From Emticicia aquatilis (lineage in GTDB: Bacteria; Bacteroidota; Bacteroidia; Cytophagales; Spirosomataceae), in contig NZ_BMKK01000001.1 in NCBI RefSeq assembly GCF_014644295.1, positions 744,001 to 808,000 of the forward strand: a DNA stretch of 64,000 bases, in the 5' to 3' direction. The notes under the pieces are model-generated. The model was not told the DNA's origin and did no database searches. It was given only the letters and a program-made list of their open reading frames with translations. Below are positions 1 through 8,900 of the stretch, in pieces (position 1 is the first letter of the stretch; the number at the start of each line of letters is the position of its first letter). Both the position numbers and the translations under genes were made by a program.

Positions 1-2
1 AA

Positions 3-512
3 AACTACGTTGATACTTCGGGTATTGAAGTAGCAATGGCAAATATCTACTACCTTAGATTTTCCAAAAAAGGCAGCACTAATTTCGATGCTCTATCAGA
101 TTTGTTAGCTGTTATCTGTCGGCCACTTCGTTGGGACTTTCTGTTTCGGAAGTTGCGAGCCGACTACGATGGCAATGACCGTGTACCTTATAATAGCATC
201 CGAAGCGAACTTTCGGCCAAACATCTAAAAGCCTTACCAATAGGTGAGGCTTTTGCAATTCTACAATATTGGGAGAGCATGAATGAACAGTTTCTGAAAA
301 GTTATTCAGAAGTATTTGATGCTGACGAAGGCACAAAACAACTGTTTGCCAACGGCGAAGGCTGGATAGCAACGCTTGAAGACGTCGCAAAGGATGGCGT
401 ACATGGAAGTTTTGATGCAGTCTGTAACCTAAATATTCATACCACATTCATGTATTTGAAACATCGAAAGATTCAGTTCTTAGAACAGGTTCGACAATCA
501 GAGAAAGATTAA
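3..512 (+). CDS. Hypothetical phage protein, 5' end outside window
   Basis: I do not recognise this protein. The reading frame is open from base 3, and the residues before the first in-window methionine (ATG at 36) look like normal coding sequence, so the gene probably starts left of the window. If ATG 36 were the start it would be 158 residues. The product is soluble, without signal peptide or membrane segment. It lies 12 bases before the next gene and heads a run of same-strand genes leading to a tape measure protein, so a role in tail or head-tail assembly is likely by position only. Confidence 0.6.
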   Translation, partial: NYVDTSGIEVAMANIYYLRFSKKGSTNFDALSDLLAVICRPLRWDFLFRKLRADYDGNDRVPYNSIRSELSAKHLKALPIGEAFAILQYWESMNEQFLKSYSEVFDADEGTKQLFANGEGWIATLEDVAKDGVHGSFDAVCNLNIHTTFMYLKHRKIQFLEQVRQSEKD

Positions 513-524
513 CCCTCACTAATT

Positions 525-1010
525 ATGTTGTTATCAGCAGATTTTGAAAGTTTTATTGACTACTTCAAGGAGTGGGCAGAAAATGACCCCGACATAAAGT
601 TTTTCTTGTATGGGGGTGTTGAACTCGGCATCGATTACGCAACTGGCAATTCAAATTTTGAATATCCGTTTGCTTGGCTCGAACAGCCAGAGATTGAAAC
701 CGAAGACAATGGAGCTGGTCAGCTCATGGAAAAATACGTATTTGGTGTTTCGGTTATTACTAAGGCAGACATGAGCGACCTCGAAGCTCAGAACCAAGGG
801 AGCATCGAAACGATACGAATTCTTTATCGTTTGCAAAGAAAACTTCTTGCCGATAATAAAAAGAAAAACCGACGACCGACGGATATTGGTTTTGTTGAGC
901 TTGATACCAACATGAGAAAAACCGAAGTCGATAGAGGTTGGGCAGGCAACCATCGAGGCTGGCGACTTGAAATCATTTTAAAATTAAACGCTAATACTAT
1001 ACTGTTATGA
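525..1010 (+). CDS. Hypothetical phage protein, possible tail component
   Basis: A 161-residue soluble protein that I cannot assign to a named family. It has a mixed acidic/aromatic N-terminal half and a conserved-looking C-terminal stretch (GWAGNHRGWRLEIILKL, about residues 139-155). Size and place, upstream of a large tail protein and the tape measure, resemble tail-terminator or tail-completion proteins, but that is inference. Its TGA overlaps the next ATG (ATGA at 1007-1010), so the two genes are almost certainly translationally coupled. Confidence 0.65.
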   Translation: MLLSADFESFIDYFKEWAENDPDIKFFLYGGVELGIDYATGNSNFEYPFAWLEQPEIETEDNGAGQLMEKYVFGVSVITKADMSDLEAQNQGSIETIRILYRLQRKLLADNKKKNRRPTDIGFVELDTNMRKTEVDRGWAGNHRGWRLEIILKLNANTILL

Positions 1011-3025
1011 TAATAGAAAGTTTAGTTGATTGCAATGCTATTGCTCTTGACATGACACGCAATAAGATTGTAGTCAATGTCTTGGCTTACGACCCTGTTG
1101 GCGTAATTAATAGAACAGGTTTGGAGTATTTTTTAGAAGTTTGGGTACCAAAAAGTTACAACTCAGGTACGTACAAACTTCTTGGCACACTCGAAGCCAG
1201 AGAAGAACCTAAGCAGATAAACGGCACGGTCGAATCATATGCAGGGGCTTTCTTTGAGATTAGTAACCTGCTCGATGGAATGCTCGAAACTACAAAGCCA
1301 TTATATGCTCAGGACCGTATAAGCGTTTGCCCATGTATGGTAACGCCCTACTACTGCATTGGTAAGGTTAAAAATAATGGTGTTGAAGTATATGCCAAAA
1401 CTTTTACAAGTAGATACGCCATTAAATCAGGAATTGCAGAGCGAGATTATGAACTATATAAGGATATTTTCTTTACTCAGTATATAGGTGGCAGCCGTAG
1501 ATTCTTGACCTATAAACCAATTACCTCAGTTATACAGGCAGGGCAAACAGAGTTTCTATCTTTTCTCACAAACTATGATGCCAATATCACAACTATAAAG
1601 CTCAAGATGGTTGCAAAAATGCTTGATGGTAGTGAAGTAATAACAACACCACAAGTATTGACAGGCATTTTACCAATGAATGTTTATACCATTCCGATTC
1701 AAACTGAAGATGAAAATTTAGCTTCGTGTTCAGTTTGGCTCTTGAACCAAAACAATGAGCGTATATCTGAAGTAAGAAATTATATTGTTGAGCAAAGGTA
1801 TAGAAGATTCAGCCGAAAAATTCTATTTGAAAACAGTTTGGGTGTTTTTGATACGTTTACTTTTTTTGGTGAAAGTGCAGAGAACCTTACTTTTAACCGT
1901 CAAATTGGTGAACAGTTTATTGGTTATGATTATTTAGCCGAAGCCTCCGAGTCCGTTGTTCGAGACGTCAGAGCGAGGCGAAAACTAAGTATTGCTATTG
2001 ATTGGTCTTCAAAAAGCGTGGTTGATTATCTAAGTGATTTGCTTTTTTCTCGAAAAGTGTATTTAGAAACTGACCGTAGCCATTTATCATTATTACCTTT
2101 AAGTGATACTTTCATTCCTTATGCTGATGCCGAAGATTGGGCTGGAAGAAAACTGGAGTTTGTATATAGCAAAGAAGAAACAAATTACAGCAGGCTCCCT
2201 ATACCAATGCCTGTTGGAAGTAGAGCCACTGGCTGGAAAGCTCTTGCAACTGTTTGCGAGCTTGATTCGAAAGGCAAATACAACGGGAATTTACAAGTTA
2301 CAATGCTTGAGAAAATATACCTTGATGATAATAGCCTTGTAATACCAAGACAAATAAAGGCAAATGTTGTTGGCGAAGAAGGTTACATTTCACCGATTAA
2401 TACTGGCAGTTGCTTGCCAGCTACAACTCCTTTTTTATCTGCTTTGATTAGCCGAGAAGGTACTTATGTACGTAATACTTGTGGGCCTGGTTTAATCGGT
2501 GGCTATGCTACAATTGTAATTCCCGCAGGAACTTGGGGCAGTACCCTCAATCAAGCCGATGCAAATGCAAAAGCCGAAGCCGATTGGCAAAGCAAAAACA
2601 CACAAGCATACGCAGATTTATATGGAGCATGTAATGCTTATCCCGAAAACTATGTAATAGCTGGTGGCGTTCCTGTTGGCAGATTTTGGGTAAGGTTTAG
2701 CACTTCAAATAAGAATGCTACCAATAATAGTGGTATGTGGAGTGGTAGTAGTGGCCAAGGTTATAGACCTGGTAATATGTGGTTTTGTCAATCTTCCATT
2801 CAAGCTGACCAAACCGATGTCTATCCGATTAATACATGGGATGTTCATTATCCTGTTCGCACGAGCTGGAATTTTTATGTATATACTGATATTCAAAGGG
2901 TTTGGAAATACTACCTTAATGGTGTGCTGAAACAAACTGTTATCGTTAATAACAGTAGCAATAATTGGATTGATTTAGTTGTAATGCCTCAGTCAGGCGA
3001 TAGGGTTTATTTTTCAATCGAATAA
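1007..3025 (+). CDS. Phage tail-type protein with DUF5977-like domain
   Basis: A 672-residue protein with no signal peptide. Residues about 487-545 contain a cysteine-flanked segment (RNTCGPG ... LNQADANAKAEADWQ ... LYGAC) that matches the DUF5977 pattern known from large Bacteroidetes surface and phage proteins. The rest appears beta-rich and full of aromatic residues and Ser/Asn/Gly runs, as in tail fibre or adhesion proteins. It overlaps both neighbours (ATGA at the start, TAATG at the end), so it is part of a tightly packed structural operon. A role as tail spike, fibre or baseplate component is inferred from composition and location; I see no catalytic motif. Confidence 0.65.
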   Translation: MIIESLVDCNAIALDMTRNKIVVNVLAYDPVGVINRTGLEYFLEVWVPKSYNSGTYKLLGTLEAREEPKQINGTVESYAGAFFEISNLLDGMLETTKPLYAQDRISVCPCMVTPYYCIGKVKNNGVEVYAKTFTSRYAIKSGIAERDYELYKDIFFTQYIGGSRRFLTYKPITSVIQAGQTEFLSFLTNYDANITTIKLKMVAKMLDGSEVITTPQVLTGILPMNVYTIPIQTEDENLASCSVWLLNQNNERISEVRNYIVEQRYRRFSRKILFENSLGVFDTFTFFGESAENLTFNRQIGEQFIGYDYLAEASESVVRDVRARRKLSIAIDWSSKSVVDYLSDLLFSRKVYLETDRSHLSLLPLSDTFIPYADAEDWAGRKLEFVYSKEETNYSRLPIPMPVGSRATGWKALATVCELDSKGKYNGNLQVTMLEKIYLDDNSLVIPRQIKANVVGEEGYISPINTGSCLPATTPFLSALISREGTYVRNTCGPGLIGGYATIVIPAGTWGSTLNQADANAKAEADWQSKNTQAYADLYGACNAYPENYVIAGGVPVGRFWVRFSTSNKNATNNSGMWSGSSGQGYRPGNMWFCQSSIQADQTDVYPINTWDVHYPVRTSWNFYVYTDIQRVWKYYLNGVLKQTVIVNNSSNNWIDLVVMPQSGDRVYFSIE

Positions 3026-3552
3026 TGGAAGATGCTGAAATCAAAGCCACAGTAATTGACTTAGTTACTGAGCTGACAAAACAAGGAACTTCATTCTTTG
3101 AAAAAAGTATTGAAAGGGCTGGTCTAAACCTTACTGGAGAGCTGAGAAATTCCGTAGATTTTGTAATTCACGAAGAAATTGGAAGTTTGAGTTTGACTGC
3201 TGAGATATTTTTTAAAGAATATGGGCGATTCAAAGATATGAAAACGCTTCGTTATTCTTGGCTTCCGAATATTGATGCCATCGAAGCTTTTATTGAGAAA
3301 GTAGGAATTGAAAAATTTGCGTGGGTAAATGGCTACGAAGGGAAGCAAATACCAACTGTTAAAAATGCAAAAAACCGTTTGGCATGGAGCTATCTGATGT
3401 ATCGAAAGAAAGTGCCGGTTGTTGTGCAGAATAGCAAACAGCAGTGGTATAATAAAGTAAAGATGGCTTATATAAATGTAATGAGCAGACGCTTGAGTCT
3501 TCGACTTGCAGAAATATTACCTCAGTATTTGAAGAAAGGTATTGAAAATTAA
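3025..3552 (+). CDS. Hypothetical phage protein, possible tail completion protein
   Basis: A 175-residue basic protein starting on the last base of the preceding stop codon (TAATG). It begins with an amphipathic helix and a segment (LTGELRNSVDF, about residues 36-46) that resembles HK97 gp10-like or minor tail/neck proteins, in which a helix with a TG.LR pattern is common. The middle and end are rich in Lys, Arg and aromatic residues. The family resemblance is weak, and the call rests mainly on operon position between a large tail protein and the tape measure gene. Confidence 0.55.
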   Translation: MEDAEIKATVIDLVTELTKQGTSFFEKSIERAGLNLTGELRNSVDFVIHEEIGSLSLTAEIFFKEYGRFKDMKTLRYSWLPNIDAIEAFIEKVGIEKFAWVNGYEGKQIPTVKNAKNRLAWSYLMYRKKVPVVVQNSKQQWYNKVKMAYINVMSRRLSLRLAEILPQYLKKGIEN

Positions 3553-3560
3553 TTGTAGAT

Positions 3561-3782
3561 ATGATTTCACAAATTTTAATAATGATTTTTGGTTCGCTCG
3601 CAATTTGGTTTGTGGGTAGAAAGGAACATTGGAAACGTTGGGGGTATATTTTCGGAATATTAGGACAGCCATTTTGGATTTACACAGCAATAAACAACGA
3701 ACAATGGGGTATTTTAGCTATGACATTTTTTTATACCTATTCTTGGAGTATGGGGATTTATAATTATTGGATAAAGAAATAA
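3561..3782 (+). CDS. Small membrane protein, unknown
   Basis: A 73-residue protein with two or three hydrophobic segments (about residues 2-18, 28-43 and 47-66) separated by short charged turns, the first of them basic (GRKEHWKRWG). It is rich in Trp and Tyr. It is eight bases downstream of the structural gene before it and starts a block of small genes that interrupts the tail module. A holin is conceivable from its size and topology, but no endolysin is nearby and the sequence does not match a holin class I know. Small host-modifying phage genes (morons) look like this too. Confidence 0.5.
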   Translation: MISQILIMIFGSLAIWFVGRKEHWKRWGYIFGILGQPFWIYTAINNEQWGILAMTFFYTYSWSMGIYNYWIKK

Positions 3783-3822
3783 TTATAACTTTGTTGGCTG
3801 AATGTCATAAAATTTTGAGATT

Positions 3823-4068
3823 ATGTATAGTTGCAAAAACTTTAATTGTTCAAATAGTGGATTTGATGGGTGGATGTCATCAAAAAAACAAAATTGTGAA
3901 CTTTGTGGACATGAAATGATTTCAGACCACGAAATACATTTAAAAGAATTGGAGATTGAGAGACAACAAAGAAACTCATACTACAAGGCAGTTATAGAAG
4001 AAAAACTTGGCAGGGAATTAAGAGAAAACGAGAGTATTGATACTTGGAAAGATATATTTTTTAGATAA
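3823..4068 (+). CDS. Small zinc-ribbon-like protein
   Basis: An 81-residue protein with paired cysteines C4/C9 and C25/C28 followed by GH (CELCGH), consistent with a zinc ribbon, then a highly charged predicted helix (about residues 37-70) with many Glu, Lys and Arg. The first pair has unusual spacing (C-x4-C), so metal binding is likely but not certain. No partner is identifiable. It lies among small phage genes and could be a moron or regulatory protein. The next candidate gene begins after a short gap. Confidence 0.5.
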   Translation: MYSCKNFNCSNSGFDGWMSSKKQNCELCGHEMISDHEIHLKELEIERQQRNSYYKAVIEEKLGRELRENESIDTWKDIFFR

Positions 4069-4108
4069 TGCTCCAACACTTAGTATTCAATTTCAACTAA
4101 TTAAAATC

Positions 4109-4441
4109 ATGGAAGAAATAAAATTCACGAATGGCTTAATAATCCAAATACCTGATTCAGCTAATATGCGTGAGCAATTCGGTGTTTTTGATGATGCCTT
4201 AACTCGAATAGTAAGAGATGCCAGGAGTGCTGCTTCAAAAGTTGTAATACAGGTTTTGAAACAGTTACTCAAAAGAGAGCCAAACCATAATGACGTTTTA
4301 CTCTGTGATTTTGTGACCATCAGTACCAATGAATCTATATTTTTCTATGATGGGGTTAGACTTGGAATAATAGCTAAAGAGCCAAATCCTCTTTCTTATA
4401 CTCATGATACAGTTTTTACACCAGACCCAGCATTTGCTTAA
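4109..4441 (+). CDS. Hypothetical phage protein
   Basis: A 110-residue acidic soluble protein starting at ATG 4109 (MEEIKFTNGLIIQIP). The frame is open further upstream to about 4037, but that extension overlaps the previous gene and begins at a weak codon, so the later ATG is preferred. It has a helical centre (about residues 20-55) and a Pro-rich C-terminus (HDTVFTPDPAFA). I do not recognise it. It may be a small accessory protein of the tail module. Confidence 0.45.
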   Translation: MEEIKFTNGLIIQIPDSANMREQFGVFDDALTRIVRDARSAASKVVIQVLKQLLKREPNHNDVLLCDFVTISTNESIFFYDGVRLGIIAKEPNPLSYTHDTVFTPDPAFA

Positions 4442-4444
4442 AAT

Positions 4445-4579
4445 ATGAAAAAGATAATCATTACAGAAAATGAATTTCTAAATCATCATTGCATTGTCAA
4501 AGGGTTTTTCAAGTTTGAAAATTATTGGATTGAGTATAGGGCATTTGCCTATAAGATGAATTTTACCTCGTTAAACTAA
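4445..4579 (+). CDS. Very small hypothetical protein (44 aa)
   Basis: ATG at 4445 to TAA at 4577-4579 encodes 44 residues beginning MKKIIITENEF, with an aromatic-rich middle (FFKFENYWIEYRAFAY). It starts three bases after the previous stop and ends six bases before the next ATG, so it exactly fills the space between two genes, which is its main support. No family is recognised, and a chance frame cannot be excluded. Confidence 0.35.
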   Translation: MKKIIITENEFLNHHCIVKGFFKFENYWIEYRAFAYKMNFTSLN

Positions 4580-4585
4580 ATACTT

Positions 4586-5107
4586 ATGGATATCAATCAT
4601 TTACGTGAATTTGCCAGCAAAATACCACTCTACGGAAGTGGTGCTAATTTTGAATTTATACCGAATGATTCTGTTACTATTTTTACAGAAAGGGTACAAG
4701 TGAAGTTCCCGAAGTCAAAAAAGCGTAGAATCAGAAAGAAATGGGCAAAGAACGCATCTAATTTTCAATATCTAAAAGTTGATAGACCACTTAGAATTGG
4801 AAACAAGTTTTATGTTAGTAAGCGAATTTTTGAAGCTCTCAGAACCCACTATAATAAACCTGCTTTTGCCCAAGGTGGAATTTTGAATGTTTCAGACCCA
4901 CAAGAATATAAAGTACCTGATTGGAGGAATTTACTTTTTATGTCAAGCCCAGGTGGGATGGTGGGCTTAGAGTCAAACCATCCGCTCCAGATGCAGACTC
5001 CATCAGTAATGAATATTGAAACTTCATTTAAATTCTGGACTACTTTTCAAAATGATGTTTGGAAAGGCTATAAACCAATGGTATTTATTTCAGAGATTCC
5101 GACGTAA
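4586..5107 (+). CDS. Hypothetical phage protein
   Basis: A 173-residue protein with a strongly basic stretch at about residues 35-55 (KSKKRRIRKKWAKN) and a C-terminal half with Gly/Pro turns and aromatic residues. No signal peptide or membrane helix is visible. It is the last gene before a strong terminator-like hairpin and the tape measure gene. In many tailed phages this position is held by small tail assembly proteins, but I see no motif that would establish this. Confidence 0.5.
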   Translation: MDINHLREFASKIPLYGSGANFEFIPNDSVTIFTERVQVKFPKSKKRRIRKKWAKNASNFQYLKVDRPLRIGNKFYVSKRIFEALRTHYNKPAFAQGGILNVSDPQEYKVPDWRNLLFMSSPGGMVGLESNHPLQMQTPSVMNIETSFKFWTTFQNDVWKGYKPMVFISEIPT

Positions 5108-5140
5108 CATTCTCTAAAAACTTTTATCCTGTGCCACTTG

Positions 5141-5174
5141 AAAGGTACGATGCAAATTAGCATCGTACCTTTTT
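5141..5174 (+). terminator. Rho-independent-type terminator before tape measure gene
   Basis: A perfect 13-bp stem (5141-5153 pairing with 5160-5172) with a 6-base loop, ending in a run of T. It lies between the upstream structural block and the tape measure gene and partly overlaps the open frame upstream of the latter. It may end or attenuate transcription of the preceding genes. Confidence 0.7.
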
Positions 5175-5184
5175 GTGTTTAGAG

Positions 5185-8100
5185 ATGGCAACAATGGAAG
5201 ATATAGCCCGTCTGAGGCTTGAGATTTTAGGTGATGAAGCCGAAAAAACGGTTGAATCGCTTAATAGTGGTTTGAAAGATGTAAACTCCGAAATAAAGCT
5301 CATGGAGCTGAACGGAGAAAAAGGCTCAGAGGCATGGCGTGAGCTAAAAAATGTTCAAAGAGAGATTAAGGACGAATTGAAAGATTTGAACCAAAATCTT
5401 GATTTGAATGAAATGAACTGGAATCAACTCAACAACCGAGCAAGACAGCTCAGGGGTGAGTTGAATAACCTAACCATTGGTTCGGAAGAATGGATTGCCA
5501 AACTCAAGCAGATTTCGGAAGTCGATGAAAAAATAGGTGATACCAGAGAAGAAATGAAACGCCTTAAAGGTGAAGGCGAATCGCAGGAAGGTTTTTGGAC
5601 CAGTTTCAAAGCAAACTTTACAGCCGCTTTTGCTTGGGATATGGTGAAAGAAGCTGCTTCGGCTGTTTTTGATTTTGGTATGGAGGTCTTCAATATGACT
5701 TCCAAGTTTGAAAAGTACGAAACGGTACTGAAAACATCGTTGGGTGGTCAGCAAGAAGCTATTGCGGCGATGGAAATGATTAAGGACATTGCGGCCACTA
5801 CTCCTGTGAGCGTGGACGAAATGACCGATTCATTTATTAAGTTCGTAAACCGAGGGGTACAGCCGACAAAAGACGAAATCAAAAACTTTGCAGATTTAGC
5901 AGCTTCACAAGGCAAAAGTTTCGACCAACTCACCGAAGCTGTCTTAGATGCTCAGACAGGCGAGTTTGAACGCTTGAAAGAATTTGGTATTAAGGCTAAA
6001 ACCGTCGGCGATGATGTTGAACTAAGTTTCAAAGGACAAACTGTATCGGTTGAAAAGAACGAAGAAGCTATTTACAAAGCTATCGTTGCTATGGGTGATT
6101 ATCAAGGTGTGGCTGGAATGACCTCTGAAATGTCGGCCACTCTTGAAGGTCGAACTTCTAACCTTGGAGATAAATTCGACTTTATCATGGTGGCTCTTGG
6201 CGAAAAACTCAAGCCTGCTTTTCTTGCCATCATTGATGTTATGGATTGGGTTCTTGATGTTACCTCACGTTTGATTCAAGAAAGTGACCCTTTGGTGGAA
6301 GTTTTTAAAAACATTTGGGAGCTACTTGGTAATCTTTGGGATAGCTATAAAAGTGTTTGGTCAAGTATGACTGGTGGAATAGAAGTCAGTGTTACGCTAA
6401 GAGATGTTATTAATGATTTTTCTATTGCTTTACAAGGTGCTTTTACGATGCTTCGTGTTGGTATTGCAGTATTACAGGGCTTTTATGATGGCATGAATGC
6501 ACTGATAAATAAAGGAAAAGAGGTAGCTAATTTCTTCGGTGCTGACTTCAAGATAGATACAAGTGCAACGTTTGACAAAATGACGGATAATTTTGAGTCA
6601 AACATGGCATCTATCAAGAACAGTTGGAGTAAAACAATGACCGATGTTCATGTCAATAATTTAAAAGATGCTCTTGATGCTTCAATCAAAACAGAAGATA
6701 ATAAGCTAAAAGAAGCTAAAAAAAGAATAGAATCCGAAAAGTTGGATGAAAAGCAAAAATTAGCACAAATTCAGCAATTAAATACAGACCATGATAAAAA
6801 GGTAAGCGATTTAAAGAAAGAAAGCCTTAAAAAGCAGACTGTTGAGCGATTGAACGAAATAAATAAAACCGCAAAAACAGAAGAAGAAAGAGAAGAAAAG
6901 AAACAAAAATTGCTAACAGAGTTCCAGAATGAGTACACAGGAAAAAGAGTTGATATATATAGCAAACTAACCAAAACAGCCGAAGAAAATCATACGAAAG
7001 TTTCTAAGGCTGAAAGTGATAAACGAGCCAAAGCAGATAAAAAGGAAGCTGATGATAAAGCTAAGGCTAATGTTGATGCTAATAAGAAGATTCAAGATAA
7101 TCAGATTTTACTCAACAAAGATATACTTGACCGCTCCATTAAAAATCAAGAGTTGATTTATGCCCGAGAATTAAAGCGTATAAATGATTCCAAAGCAGAC
7201 GAAGCACTAAAAGAAAAACAACGAGTGCAGGCTTTTCAATTGCATACGGCCGCACTTGAAAAAATTGATAAAGACCACAAAGCCAAACTCAAGGCAGAAG
7301 AAGATAAGAAGGCAGCCACCGAAGAAAAGGCACGTAAAGATAAAGAAACTGCCCAGAAAAAAGCCAATGACGAAGCCTTGAAAGGTGAAAAAGCATTGTT
7401 TGATGCTCAGTTTCAAGCATTTACAGCGTCTAAAAATCTCGAATTTAACTTAGCCAAAACTACCACAGCTCAAAAAATCGAATTGCTACGTCAAGAAGCC
7501 CAATTTCACAGGGATAAACTTGAAATGGAAGCAGCTCACCAAAAAACAAAAATAGCTACCGAAATAGCTGATGAAACAGACCGAGCGGCACGATTCAAGA
7601 GTATTGATGAAAAATTAGCGGCTGACCTTAAAGCCAGTGATGCTAAACTACAAGCCGATAAGAGCAAACAGCTTGCTGATGCTCACAAGCAAAGGCAGGA
7701 TAACACCAAACAGTTTTTTGATGCTTTAGAAGGAATGGCAAAAGGCGATTTTACTTCATTTATGACTTTCCTAAATAATAAGGTAAAGAATGAAGCAACA
7801 GCCAACCAACAGCGATTGAAAGACTTTGCAAACAAAGGAACTGAAACCCTTGCTGTTGCTGCTCAGGTAGTGAGTGTAATGCAAACGCTCAATGAAACCT
7901 TTACTAAAAAGAAACTTGCTCAGATTGAAAAAGAGAAAGATACTCAGCTTAAATCGTGGGAAGCTCAGTATAAATCTGGAAAGTTAAGTAAGGAGCAGTA
8001 TGAAGCTGGAGTATCTAAAATAAATAAGGAAGCCGCACAGAAAGAACATGAAGCCAAAACCAAAGCATGGAAACGAGACCAAACCATGCAAATTGCAATG

Positions 8101-8892
8101 GCTATTATCAATGGTGCAATGGCAGCTCTCAAGTCGCTTGCAACGATGGGTTTTCCGCTTGGTTTGATAGGTGTAGCGGCTTCTGCTGTTATGACTGGTA
8201 TTCAAATTGGAATTATCAAAAACCAAAAACCGCCCGAAGCTCCGAGCTTTAAAAGTGGTGGTTATGTTCGTAATGCTGGTGTTCCACAAGGTAGTCGTCA
8301 TGGCTCACAATATGGGCAAAGCGGCATTGCACTTTGGGACAGAAAAACAGGGCAAGAGATAGGCGAAATGGAGGGTGGTGAGCCAATTATGATACTTTCA
8401 AGAAGTACGTATGAAAACAACGGCGACGTAATTGATAAACTCCTGAATAGTTCATTACATCGAAATGGTGCAAGAATATTCCAAAAAGGCGGTATTCATG
8501 GCGAAGGTGGCTCATATATCAACTACTTAGAACCCTTACAATATGGGCAAATGTACCTTTTCGGAAGTAAGAAAAGGAAAGCAGCAGCCGCAGCGGCCGA
8601 AGCCGAAGCGAATGCTTCAGATATGGTTGGAGATACTGAAGGAATGGACAGCGATAGTGCGGCCACTACGGCCACAAGTCAAGCAGCTATTGAGGCCAGT
8701 CAAAAAGTACAACAGGAAATTGCAGATAATACACTAAAAGCTACTGAGCAACTGGAACAAATGTTAGGTATGCAGTCTGAGGCTAATGGTTTATTGGTTG
8801 CAATAAAAGATAAGCCTTCAGGAATTAGCCTTCATGACCTAAATAGTGCCTTGGCAAGCAATGCAAGTGTAAGTAGTCGTTCAAACCTTTAA
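5185..8892 (+). CDS. Phage tail tape measure protein
   Basis: About 1235 residues starting at ATG 5185 (MATMEDIARLR). The frame extends four codons upstream to a TTG inside the terminator, and ATG 5194 is an alternative. Residues about 20-140 form a coiled coil. They are followed by a tape-measure core (about 185-345; motifs DQLTEAVLDAQTGEFERLKE and AGMTSEMSATLEGRTSNLGD) typical of TMP proteins. There is then a long Lys/Glu/Ala coiled coil (about 490-920) and a hydrophobic segment near residues 965-1015 that could help genome passage through the host membrane. A short Ala-rich run occurs near residue 1135. Length scales with tail length in tailed phages, so a long flexible siphovirus-like tail is likely; no sheath gene is seen here. 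A single 8-base gap follows. Confidence 0.85.
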   Translation: MATMEDIARLRLEILGDEAEKTVESLNSGLKDVNSEIKLMELNGEKGSEAWRELKNVQREIKDELKDLNQNLDLNEMNWNQLNNRARQLRGELNNLTIGSEEWIAKLKQISEVDEKIGDTREEMKRLKGEGESQEGFWTSFKANFTAAFAWDMVKEAASAVFDFGMEVFNMTSKFEKYETVLKTSLGGQQEAIAAMEMIKDIAATTPVSVDEMTDSFIKFVNRGVQPTKDEIKNFADLAASQGKSFDQLTEAVLDAQTGEFERLKEFGIKAKTVGDDVELSFKGQTVSVEKNEEAIYKAIVAMGDYQGVAGMTSEMSATLEGRTSNLGDKFDFIMVALGEKLKPAFLAIIDVMDWVLDVTSRLIQESDPLVEVFKNIWELLGNLWDSYKSVWSSMTGGIEVSVTLRDVINDFSIALQGAFTMLRVGIAVLQGFYDGMNALINKGKEVANFFGADFKIDTSATFDKMTDNFESNMASIKNSWSKTMTDVHVNNLKDALDASIKTEDNKLKEAKKRIESEKLDEKQKLAQIQQLNTDHDKKVSDLKKESLKKQTVERLNEINKTAKTEEEREEKKQKLLTEFQNEYTGKRVDIYSKLTKTAEENHTKVSKAESDKRAKADKKEADDKAKANVDANKKIQDNQILLNKDILDRSIKNQELIYARELKRINDSKADEALKEKQRVQAFQLHTAALEKIDKDHKAKLKAEEDKKAATEEKARKDKETAQKKANDEALKGEKALFDAQFQAFTASKNLEFNLAKTTTAQKIELLRQEAQFHRDKLEMEAAHQKTKIATEIADETDRAARFKSIDEKLAADLKASDAKLQADKSKQLADAHKQRQDNTKQFFDALEGMAKGDFTSFMTFLNNKVKNEATANQQRLKDFANKGTETLAVAAQVVSVMQTLNETFTKKKLAQIEKEKDTQLKSWEAQYKSGKLSKEQYEAGVSKINKEAAQKEHEAKTKAWKRDQTMQIAMAIINGAMAALKSLATMGFPLGLIGVAASAVMTGIQIGIIKNQKPPEAPSFKSGGYVRNAGVPQGSRHGSQYGQSGIALWDRKTGQEIGEMEGGEPIMILSRSTYENNGDVIDKLLNSSLHRNGARIFQKGGIHGEGGSYINYLEPLQYGQMYLFGSKKRKAAAAAAEAEANASDMVGDTEGMDSDSAATTATSQAAIEASQKVQQEIADNTLKATEQLEQMLGMQSEANGLLVAIKDKPSGISLHDLNSALASNASVSSRSNL

Positions 8893-8900
8893 TATTTCTC

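Noticed and set aside
3561-3782. Holin assignment for the 73-residue membrane protein
   Set aside because: No endolysin is nearby and its hydrophobic pattern does not clearly fit a holin class; left as unknown.
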